DNA from: Alteromonas lipotrueae | GTDB taxonomy: Bacteria; Pseudomonadota; Gammaproteobacteria; Enterobacterales; Alteromonadaceae | Direction of reading: 5' to 3' | Assembly (NCBI RefSeq): GCF_019249215.1 | Contig: NZ_JAESDI010000008.1 | Location: 186,001-250,000 of the forward strand | Length of the DNA: 64,000 nt | In this document: positions 57,102 to 64,000 of the stretch, in pieces | Numbering within the stretch: the first letter of the stretch is position 1 | How the letters are laid out: every line of letters begins with the position of its first letter | Position numbers and translations under genes: made by a program | The notes under the pieces: generated by a model | The model's database searches: none | What the model was told of the DNA's origin: nothing | The model's input: only the letters and a program-made list of their open reading frames with translations

Positions 57102-57902
57102 TTATTTTAAATCTAAAACATCAACCATAGAATATAACCCTGCTGGCTTATCATGCAGCCACTGGGCAGCGTGCACAGCCCCTTTTGCAAATGTCAGTCG
57201 GCTAGATGCCTTATGGGTTATTTCTAATCGCTCACCAATATCAGCGAACAAAGCGGTATGCTCACCTACAATATCGCCTGCGCGAACGGTAGCAAACCCA
57301 ATAGTGCCTTGGTCGCGCTCAGGTTCTTTTCCTTCACGGCCGTATACTGCACATGTCTTTAAGTCACGACCCAGTTCATCGGCAATAGCTTCACCAATGG
57401 CCATGGCGGTGCCGGAAGGTGCATCTTGTTTAAACCTGTGGTGGGCTTCCATAATTTCTATATCAGCCGTGTTACCTAACGCCTTCGCAGCTTGTCGAAC
57501 CAATGACAACATCAGGTTAACGCCCACGCTGTAGTTAGCCGCAAATACAATAGGAATGGTTTTCGCCGCTTCATCTAGCGCAGCCAATTGGCTTTCACTT
57601 AGCCCAGTAGTACCAATGACCACTGGCATTTTGTTGGCCACACACCATGCAATATTATTTTCAAACACCACTGGCAATGTAAAATCAATCATTACATCGG
57701 CGTGTGATTGGGTTAAAGCAGACATGCCTAAGCAATCAATTGGCTTTTTGCCAATGCCTGCCAGTTCGCCTACATTCATGCCAACCCAAGGAGAGTCATC
57801 GCGCACCGTAGCAACGCTCAATTCTGCATTCTCGTTTTGATCTAGTGCTTCAATAAGCACCCGACCCATGCGCCCATTGGCGCCAAATAAACCTACTTTC
57901 AT
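57102..57902 (-). CDS. dapB: 4-hydroxy-tetrahydrodipicolinate reductase
   Basis: DapB reduces 4-hydroxy-tetrahydrodipicolinate in diaminopimelate and lysine synthesis. The 266-residue protein has an N-terminal dinucleotide fold GANGRMGRVLIEAL, IGTTGLSESQL, and the substrate segment AHHRFKQDAPSGTA. The order dapB-carA-carB is conserved with E. coli. Confidence 0.97.
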   Translation of the reverse strand: MKVGLFGANGRMGRVLIEALDQNENAELSVATVRDDSPWVGMNVGELAGIGKKPIDCLGMSALTQSHADVMIDFTLPVVFENNIAWCVANKMPVVIGTTGLSESQLAALDEAAKTIPIVFAANYSVGVNLMLSLVRQAAKALGNTADIEIMEAHHRFKQDAPSGTAMAIGEAIADELGRDLKTCAVYGREGKEPERDQGTIGFATVRAGDIVGEHTALFADIGERLEITHKASSRLTFAKGAVHAAQWLHDKPAGLYSMVDVLDLK

Positions 57903-58145
57903 TTACGTTATTCTTTTCCTTTAACAGTAAACGCATTTTGCCAAATGCAGTTACTATTGCAACGAGATAAGCTTAAATATTACCGATAATTGAAAAATTG
58001 CAGCATTAATACAAAAAAGGCGGGCAACCTATCGTTTTTAACGGTAAAAATAGCTAGCATGATAGCCTGTGGGTTTACCCCAAGACCTAGATGACGTGAA
58101 AAATACCGTTTATTGAATTACTTCAAAACACATAGGCAGAATAAT

Positions 58146-58826
58146 ATGCATAAACAGCTTATATGGGATCTCCCCACTCGGCTTTTCCACTGGCTATTGG
58201 TTGCCAGTATTGCAGCACAATATATTACCGCTGAGTGGATGGATGATGCGACCCAATGGCATTTCTATATTGGCTACTTCACCTTAGGGCTTTTAGTATT
58301 TAGGGTGATTTGGGGAGTCATAGGCCCAACTTATGCCCGCTTTAGTCAATTTGTGAAAGGCCCTAGTGCGGTAATAGGTTATTTACGTACGCTGTTTGAT
58401 AAAAACAGCGCCGCTGTGGCAGGCCACAATCCCCTCGGTGGCTGGTTTGTGGTAGTAATGATTTCACTGTTGTTGGTACAAGCAGTAAGCGGCTTGTTTA
58501 TGACCGATGATATTTTTCTAGATGGCCCCTATCGCCATCTTGTCAGCGGTAGCACGGTAGACCTTATGAATACCTTGCACCATCTCGCCTTCGAGATTTT
58601 ACTGTGGGTAATAGGCTTACATGTTGCCGCTATTGGGTTTTATGCCGTGTATAAAAAGCAAAAACTTGTGCCCCCTATGTTTCATGGCAAAAAAGAAACT
58701 CAAGCTCCCCCTATTCCTTCATCGCGCCTTTTGCTAGCTCTGGCTATAGCACTAATGACAGCGGCTGCGCTTTACTACGCGATAGAAATTGCGCCGCCCG
58801 CACCTGAAGTAGAAGAGTACTTCTAA
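58146..58826 (+). CDS. Cytochrome b561-family diheme membrane protein
   Basis: This 226-residue inner-membrane protein has at least four helices (about 10-30, 42-60, 95-115 and 140-165). The heme-ligand histidines fall within LIWDLPTRLFHWLLV and HLAFEILLWVIGLHVAAIG. It probably moves electrons to a periplasmic c-type cytochrome. The ATG was chosen as the start of LIWDLPTRLFHW; an in-frame extension 11 codons long is not family-like. A cytochrome c' gene lies at the far end of the window, but not adjacent. Confidence 0.87.
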   Translation: MHKQLIWDLPTRLFHWLLVASIAAQYITAEWMDDATQWHFYIGYFTLGLLVFRVIWGVIGPTYARFSQFVKGPSAVIGYLRTLFDKNSAAVAGHNPLGGWFVVVMISLLLVQAVSGLFMTDDIFLDGPYRHLVSGSTVDLMNTLHHLAFEILLWVIGLHVAAIGFYAVYKKQKLVPPMFHGKKETQAPPIPSSRLLLALAIALMTAAALYYAIEIAPPAPEVEEYF

Positions 58827-58848
58827 CTCCTTGTGCAAGAGAAAAGAT

Positions 58849-58873
58849 AAGGCTTAGCGTTCAACTAAGCCTT
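58849..58873. terminator. Hairpin at the cytochrome b/prpE junction
   Basis: The arms AAGGCTTAG and CTAAGCCTT enclose a 7-nt loop. It overlaps the last codons of prpE and could terminate the cytochrome b transcript, although the following T tract is short. Confidence 0.5.
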
Positions 58874-60746
58874 TGTGTTTCATTAAATCGGCAATCTCTG
58901 TCACACTGGCTGGGTCGTCAATGGTAGACGGTATATTGATTGGCTCATCAGCCGCGATTTGCCTTAACAGTTTACGCAATATTTTCCCTGAACGTGTTTT
59001 TGGCAAGCGGCTCACAATAATGGCACGCTTGAAGCTGGCTACCGGGCCTATCGTATTTCGTACTTTAGCAATGAGCTCTTGCTCAAAGGCCGCTTCTTCT
59101 ACTTCAACGCCATCTTTAAGTAAGACTAAGCCTACTGGAATCTGCCCTTTTAGCGCGTCAGCCACTCCAATAACACTGCACTCAGCCACCGCATGGTGTG
59201 AAGCCAGTACTTCTTCCATTTCCCCAGTTGATAATCGATGCCCCGCCACATTGATGACATCGTCGGTTCTGCCCATAATGAACACAAACCCTTCTTCATC
59301 TATGTACCCATTATCACCCGTGCTGTAATAACCTTCGAATTCCTGCAAATACCCTTGGGTGAAACGCTTATGGTCTCGCCAGATAGTCGTTAAACACCCG
59401 GGAGGCAACGGCAAAGAAATGGCTATTGCCCCTTTTTTACCTACGGAGACTTGCTCCCCACTTGAACCGAGCACTTTTACGTTAAAGCCGGGGGTTGGTA
59501 CGCTAGATGAACCAGGTTTAGTGCTCAAAGGTTCTATGCCAATGGGATTAGAACAAATGGGCCATCCGGTTTCGGTTTGCCACCAATGATCAACCACCGG
59601 CTTACCGGTTTTTTCCACAGTCCAATGATATGTTGGCGGATCTAATCGTTCTCCTGCCATAAAAATAGTACGCAAGCTACTTAGGTCATAACGGCCGATG
59701 CAACTAGCTTCAGGGTCTTCTTTTCTAATCGCTCTGAATGCCGTTGGCGCTGCAAACAGTACACTTATTTTATGCTGCTCTACCATACGCCAGAATGCGC
59801 CAGCATCTGGTGTACCTACGGGCTTGCCTTCAAACATGACAGTAGTAGCCCCCTTTATTAGGGGTCCATAAACAATGTAAGAGTGCCCTACTACCCAGCC
59901 CACATCAGATGCTGCCCAAAAAACATCACCTTGATCTATTCCGTAAATGGCTTGCATAGAATAATTAAGTGCTACCGCATGACCACCATTGTCACGAACA
60001 ACCCCTTTGGGTTTGCCCGTTGTGCCAGAGGTATACAAAATATAAAGGGGGTCGGTAGCATCTACGGCTGTGCATTCTACTGGCTCGCTGGCTTGACACA
60101 ATGCTTGCCAATCGTGGTCAAAATCATCAACAAGAGAAGCGGCAAGCTGTTTGCGTTGATAAACAACGCAGCCTACCGGTTTGTGGTGAGCAAGGGCAAT
60201 AGCGTCGTCAACCATGGGTTTGTAAGGCAGTAGTTTTTTACCTTCTATTCCGCACGACGCCGTAATAATGAGTGCAGGTTCGGCATCATCAATTCTGACC
60301 GCTAATTCACTGGCGGCGAAGCCACCAAATACCACCGAGTGAATTGCGCCAATTCTTGCAACCGCTAACATTGCTACCGCCGCTTGAGGGATCATAGGCA
60401 TATACACAATAACGGTATCGCCTTTCGTCACACCAAGGCTAGTGAGTGCGCCCGCTAACGTAGCCACCTCATTGAGTAGGGTATTGTAGGTCCAGGTTTC
60501 TTGCGTGTTGGTAACAGGGGAATCGTAAATTAGTGCCGCGCTCTCACCGCGGCCAGCGTTTACATGGTGATCTAATGCCAAATAACTAGTATTAAGCTTT
60601 CCCCCTTTAAACCACTGAGGATAGCCGTTTGTATCTTCGCTAATTGCTGTTTTAGGGGGAGTAAACCAGTCGAGATACTGTGCTTTATCTAGCCAAAATG
60701 CTTCTGGGTTATCAATTGACGCCTGATATTCTTGATGATAATTCAT
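58854..60746 (-). CDS. prpE: Propionyl-CoA synthetase (acyl-CoA synthetase)
   Basis: This 630-residue AMP-forming ligase activates propionate (and acetate) to the CoA ester. The adenylate motif YTSGTTGKPKG, the WWQTETGWP segment, the YYSTGDNG segment and the C-terminal catalytic lysine in KTRSGKILRKLLR are all present. The N-terminal EYQASIDNPEAFW and VGWVVGHSYIVYGPL favour PrpE over Acs. No prpBCD lies in the window, so a wider acetate/propionate role is possible. It is monocistronic. Confidence 0.88.
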   Translation of the reverse strand: MNYHQEYQASIDNPEAFWLDKAQYLDWFTPPKTAISEDTNGYPQWFKGGKLNTSYLALDHHVNAGRGESAALIYDSPVTNTQETWTYNTLLNEVATLAGALTSLGVTKGDTVIVYMPMIPQAAVAMLAVARIGAIHSVVFGGFAASELAVRIDDAEPALIITASCGIEGKKLLPYKPMVDDAIALAHHKPVGCVVYQRKQLAASLVDDFDHDWQALCQASEPVECTAVDATDPLYILYTSGTTGKPKGVVRDNGGHAVALNYSMQAIYGIDQGDVFWAASDVGWVVGHSYIVYGPLIKGATTVMFEGKPVGTPDAGAFWRMVEQHKISVLFAAPTAFRAIRKEDPEASCIGRYDLSSLRTIFMAGERLDPPTYHWTVEKTGKPVVDHWWQTETGWPICSNPIGIEPLSTKPGSSSVPTPGFNVKVLGSSGEQVSVGKKGAIAISLPLPPGCLTTIWRDHKRFTQGYLQEFEGYYSTGDNGYIDEEGFVFIMGRTDDVINVAGHRLSTGEMEEVLASHHAVAECSVIGVADALKGQIPVGLVLLKDGVEVEEAAFEQELIAKVRNTIGPVASFKRAIIVSRLPKTRSGKILRKLLRQIAADEPINIPSTIDDPASVTEIADLMKHKGLVER

Positions 60747-60945
60747 GACCGTTTCCGCAGTAAAGTATTACTTTACCCTACTTCATAAACATGAATTTAT
60801 CGTATAAGACTTCAGGCTTACGTTAATTAAGCTACTGTATTCACTGAAATTATTTATTAAACCTTTGTGCTATCAGCATCGTCAATTTGGTGTTAGTGAA
60901 TATAAACACGGGGTTTAATGTGGTTCGCTTTACCCAATAGTCACG

Positions 60946-63522
60946 CTATTTCACTGGTAATTTTGCACGCCAATCTCTGACATTAAGAGGCCTGTCTAGA
61001 AAGTACCCTTGAAAAACATGACAACCACGCTTCTTTGCATCGTCAAATTGCGTGGTATTTTCTATTCCTTCTGCCACAGTTCTTAGCTCGAATATATTTG
61101 CGATATCGAAAATACTGTTTAATAGCGGGCTTTGCGCCCCCTTCCCATCCTCTTCATCAATAAAGTGCCTATCAAGTTTTACTTCTTTTATGCAAAGGTC
61201 GCGAAGGTAACTTAAATTCAAATTACCACTACCAAAATGATCTATGGAAAAAGATACCCCTTTCTCTGATAGCTCTTTCATTGAGTTACGTACCAAAGCA
61301 AAACTTCCGATAAGTTCGGCCTCTCTAAGTTCAATGGTGAGGCTCCCCGTAGGAATATTCCAATGAGCAATCACTGCGAGCATTTTTTCGCTAAAGTCGG
61401 CTCTAGCCATATGTTTGGCACTAATATTAATTGAGAGCCGTGTTCTCAAACCGCTTTTATTACACTCGTATAATAGCTTTCCGCATTCATTCATCACCCA
61501 TTGGCCAATTTCTACTATTGCATCAGTCTCTTCAGCAATAGGAATAAACTCAGCGGGGGCAATTAAGCCTAATTGGGGGTGCTGCCAACGAACTAACGCC
61601 TCGGCACACACCATACTGCCATCGCCCTCATATTGGGGTTGCAACTCAATGAAGAGTTCATGATTACTGACAGCAGCACCAAGGGATTGTCGAATAAAAT
61701 TGTATCGGTCATAACCCACACTAGAAGCACTATGAAAAACCACTGGTGTATTTACTTGGTCTGCGCTCAGTTGGTTATACCCTTGGGAAAGCATATGCCT
61801 GACTTTCGTCACGCTTGCCTCCATGCCCTTAAGCTGGCAAATGGTCACTACGGCATAAATTTTATGCGGGCTATTGTGCAAGGTGATATCGCTACACACT
61901 TCATCGGTAAATTGCTGTTTAACTGCATCAATAGCGTGGCGAGCTTCTTTATCTTCCTCGGTAATGACGTCTTCGTATAACAAATAAAAGTTGCTTTCTG
62001 CGCCTCTGTAAATAGAAAAGGGTTTAGAAAATGTTCGGGTGAGCCTAGAGGCAAGAATACGCATAACATAATCGGCGGTAGGCTGGCCAAACGCCTGCTT
62101 ATACTGACTTATATTGTCGATAGAAATTTGCGCACAATAGATATCAGCATAGGTTACTCCCGCTTTTCGAATTACACACTTCAACCCCTTTTCGAACAGT
62201 TTAGTGTTTGGCAGTTGGGTGATATTGTCATAGAAAGCCGCTTGATAAACTTGGTCTGCCAATTGTTTTCGAACACTCATATCTCGAAATACCACCACTA
62301 TCCGTTTCTGCATATCGAAATGAAAAGAAGATAGTGAAATATCAACAGGGATCAGGCCACCATTTTTATGGCTAACAAAGTGGTGTTCCACGGAAGCTTT
62401 AGTGGTTTTCCTCCCCCCTTTCATGAAAGTTTTCAGGTGATCTTTAGTATTTTGTGATTCAACTTTAGGCACCAATATACAGATATCTTGCCCTATTAGT
62501 TCATCAGCATCGTAACCTAGCACATGCTCAACCGTGTTGTTGGCCGTGATCACTGTGCCTTCTTCATCAATCGTCACTAGCGCATCTGCAATACTGTCCA
62601 AAATAGTAGAAAGGTATTCCGTGTAGTTGTGTTGGGTATCCGATAAGCGTTTATGTTCTGTTATATCCTGTACAGAACCATAAATTCTATACACATTGTC
62701 TTGATGCTTTTGAGTACCATCCGACTGAGGTGTACCCGTCATTTTTAGCCAGCGCCGATAACCTTCAGCATTGATGTACTCTACTTCTAATGCAAAAGTA
62801 GAGAGTGACTTAATTGCCGCTTTAATCTCCATGGCAATTTTTTCGCGGCTATCTTGTGGGAAGTTGGCTAACGCTCGCTCTACCGTGATATCTCTTCCAG
62901 GCGTAACACCGAACAATAAGTAGGTTTCTCTTGTCCACGCGACAACCCCAGCATGTAAATCGAGCTCCCAGCCACCAACATGAGAGATACGCCCTATTTC
63001 ATTGAGTAACTGAATCTTTTCGGCGAGCTTGTCGGTAAAGGGATGCTGAATAAGTTTATATTGAAGACTTAGTTCTATTTGCTGGCGGGCGATACTGGCG
63101 TAATGCTTTTGTTGATTCGTTAATTGGTGACATGGGAGCACAATAAAAACAGCACCAATAATATTACCTTGAAAATCTTTTATCCCACCGACAATCACGT
63201 TTTGGTTGACACATTTTTTTAGCGCCTCTGGCCATTCAAAATCACTGCCCGGTAAAGTGGCACTCATTTCTGTCATTGATAATAGGAGTTGAGCATGCTT
63301 GGGCATGACCAGTGTTTGTTTCTTTGAATCGGCATTATTATCATCGCAGAATAGAATATCCACGCGACTGGCGGTAGGAGGTAATGAAACGAGCAAGACT
63401 GCGGTAGCTTCCGTATTTACTCTGGCTTCACTCAACCGCGAGGTAACTTCTGGCAAACTACTATCTTGTAAAGAGCCCAACAATCCGTCGTGAAGCTGCA
63501 TTATAGGTGAACTCCAATCCAT
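60946..63522 (-). CDS. Multi-PAS GGDEF-EAL protein with degenerate active sites
   Basis: This 858-residue cytoplasmic protein carries a GAF-like N-terminal part (about 1-160), two PAS domains (about 170-300 and 305-425), a GGDEF-like domain (about 430-600) and an EAL domain (about 605-850). The GGDEF signature is replaced by RGAESNFY, so cyclase activity is unlikely. The EAL domain keeps EALVRW, NISA, IELREAE, KLDRHF and AEGIE, but the DDFGTGYSS loop reads DHFGSGNLN, losing the second catalytic Asp. It is more likely a sensor or ligand-binding protein than a working enzyme. Confidence 0.88.
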   Translation of the reverse strand: MDWSSPIMQLHDGLLGSLQDSSLPEVTSRLSEARVNTEATAVLLVSLPPTASRVDILFCDDNNADSKKQTLVMPKHAQLLLSMTEMSATLPGSDFEWPEALKKCVNQNVIVGGIKDFQGNIIGAVFIVLPCHQLTNQQKHYASIARQQIELSLQYKLIQHPFTDKLAEKIQLLNEIGRISHVGGWELDLHAGVVAWTRETYLLFGVTPGRDITVERALANFPQDSREKIAMEIKAAIKSLSTFALEVEYINAEGYRRWLKMTGTPQSDGTQKHQDNVYRIYGSVQDITEHKRLSDTQHNYTEYLSTILDSIADALVTIDEEGTVITANNTVEHVLGYDADELIGQDICILVPKVESQNTKDHLKTFMKGGRKTTKASVEHHFVSHKNGGLIPVDISLSSFHFDMQKRIVVVFRDMSVRKQLADQVYQAAFYDNITQLPNTKLFEKGLKCVIRKAGVTYADIYCAQISIDNISQYKQAFGQPTADYVMRILASRLTRTFSKPFSIYRGAESNFYLLYEDVITEEDKEARHAIDAVKQQFTDEVCSDITLHNSPHKIYAVVTICQLKGMEASVTKVRHMLSQGYNQLSADQVNTPVVFHSASSVGYDRYNFIRQSLGAAVSNHELFIELQPQYEGDGSMVCAEALVRWQHPQLGLIAPAEFIPIAEETDAIVEIGQWVMNECGKLLYECNKSGLRTRLSINISAKHMARADFSEKMLAVIAHWNIPTGSLTIELREAELIGSFALVRNSMKELSEKGVSFSIDHFGSGNLNLSYLRDLCIKEVKLDRHFIDEEDGKGAQSPLLNSIFDIANIFELRTVAEGIENTTQFDDAKKRGCHVFQGYFLDRPLNVRDWRAKLPVK

Positions 63523-63790
63523 CTCAAGATGGTTATAGTACGATCATTTATCGTTGAATATTGGCTTAATGTCTTTCATTGCTTACGCAAAACTGTGATC
63601 ACTATTTAACCAACAATAGTGAGTTTTTATTACTTTTTCCAGCACATTTGCAATAAGAAATGAGTAATCACCTGACATATAATAAGAATTTATGCGCCAG
63701 TATAAATAAGTCGTATATTTAAAGTGATAAACATGAGGGAATATGAATAACAGCGCACGAAAGCTCATGCGCTGCGAATGACTCAAAGGG

Positions 63791-64000
63791 TTAGTCTTTT
63801 TTGTAGTCGTCGTGACAAGACTTGCAGCTTGCACCTATTTTGCCAATCGCGCCGCGATAAGCACCTTCATCCCCTGCTTTTACTGCCGCTTGTAAGCCCA
63901 TAGAGGCTTCTTTTAAAGCAGCAATCTTGGTTTCTACGTCCGGGAAGTTTTCCCATAACGCGTCTTTAGCACCTGTCTCGACGTTGAATTTACGTGTATC
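63791..64000 (-). CDS. Cytochrome c' (3' part only)
   Basis: The 69 visible C-terminal codons end in ASCKSCHDDYKKD, the C-terminal CxxCH heme site of class II cytochrome c', preceded by helical sequence FNVETGAKDALWENFP and GLQAAVKAG. Class II c' proteins are periplasmic four-helix bundles that bind NO and CO. The gene begins beyond the window end. The 268 bases between it and the GGDEF-EAL gene show no other gene. Confidence 0.85.
   Translation of the reverse strand, partial: DTRKFNVETGAKDALWENFPDVETKIAALKEASMGLQAAVKAGDEGAYRGAIGKIGASCKSCHDDYKKD

Noticed and set aside
63583..63834. 83-codon frame across the end of the cytochrome c' gene
   Set aside because: It is in the wrong frame relative to the CxxCH-encoding gene, which has clear family sequence.

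Overview
This window is ordinary chromosome from a marine gammaproteobacterium, most likely Alteromonas or a close relative in the Alteromonadaceae. That placement rests on protein similarity recalled from memory and on gene order. Several blocks match enterobacterial or pseudomonad order: gcvA-ygdD-rlmM; kdsA-sirB2-prmC-prfA-hemA facing lolB-ispE-prs; rplY-pth-ychF; a Met-Leu-Gln tRNA operon; ubiF facing miaB-ybeZ-ybeY-ybeX-lnt; ackA-pta; and dapB-carA-carB-greA. No prophage, insertion sequence, CRISPR array or integrated island is visible. The accessory material consists of single genes, small ORFs and repeats slotted between conserved blocks.

Layout. Positions 1-3.5 kb look like the end of a nitrogen-assimilation region: a formate/nitrite-type channel behind a structured leader, a PP2C phosphatase-Ser/Thr kinase fusion, and cyanase. 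Then come an EF-G paralogue (3.6-5.7 kb), the rlmM/DUF423/hydrolase/gcvA cluster (5.9-9.1 kb), a small exported protein, and the kdsA-to-prs block (9.7-18.7 kb), which carries an inserted HD-GYP response regulator. From 19 to 25.6 kb, a GGDEF-EAL protein, a lipoprotein and an alcohol dehydrogenase lie between prs and rplY-pth-ychF. From 25.8 to 31.8 kb there is an exported cyclophilin, three tRNAs, an AGCS symporter, a flavin reductase, two very small genes and a TetR/AhpD-like divergent pair. The region 31.8-32.0 kb holds a cloverleaf-type repeat. ubiF through lnt fill 32-39.3 kb and pta-ackA 39.5-42.9 kb. ibpA follows with a heat-shock promoter and an apparent RNA thermometer. From 43.9 to 51.7 kb are DUF3224, Nudix, a large unrecognised membrane protein, a NIT-domain chemoreceptor and a TPR-GGDEF protein. 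The window ends with greA-carBA-dapB, a cytochrome b, prpE, a degenerate GGDEF-EAL protein and the 3' part of a cytochrome c'.

How it works together. The core is housekeeping: translation (EF-G2, RF1, PrmC, RlmM, L25, Pth, YbeY, MiaB, tRNAs), heme, isoprenoid, PRPP, KDO, lysine and carbamoyl-phosphate synthesis, lipoprotein maturation (LolB, Lnt) and acetate/propionate activation (AckA-Pta, PrpE). Over this lies a heavy signalling load: four cyclic-di-GMP proteins, one chemoreceptor and one kinase/phosphatase fusion.

The strongest non-gene signal is the ibpA leader. It has a sigma-32-like promoter, three consecutive hairpins, and a last hairpin that pairs the Shine-Dalgarno with a ROSE-type anti-SD containing a bulged G. 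Other points of interest are a possible sigma-54 promoter plus attenuator before the channel gene, a twin palindromic TetR operator, an in-frame 12-bp minisatellite in ubiF, an altered catalytic loop in Pth, a degenerate EAL active site, and small genes of 38, 56 and 58 codons. I found no convincing wholly new multi-gene system.
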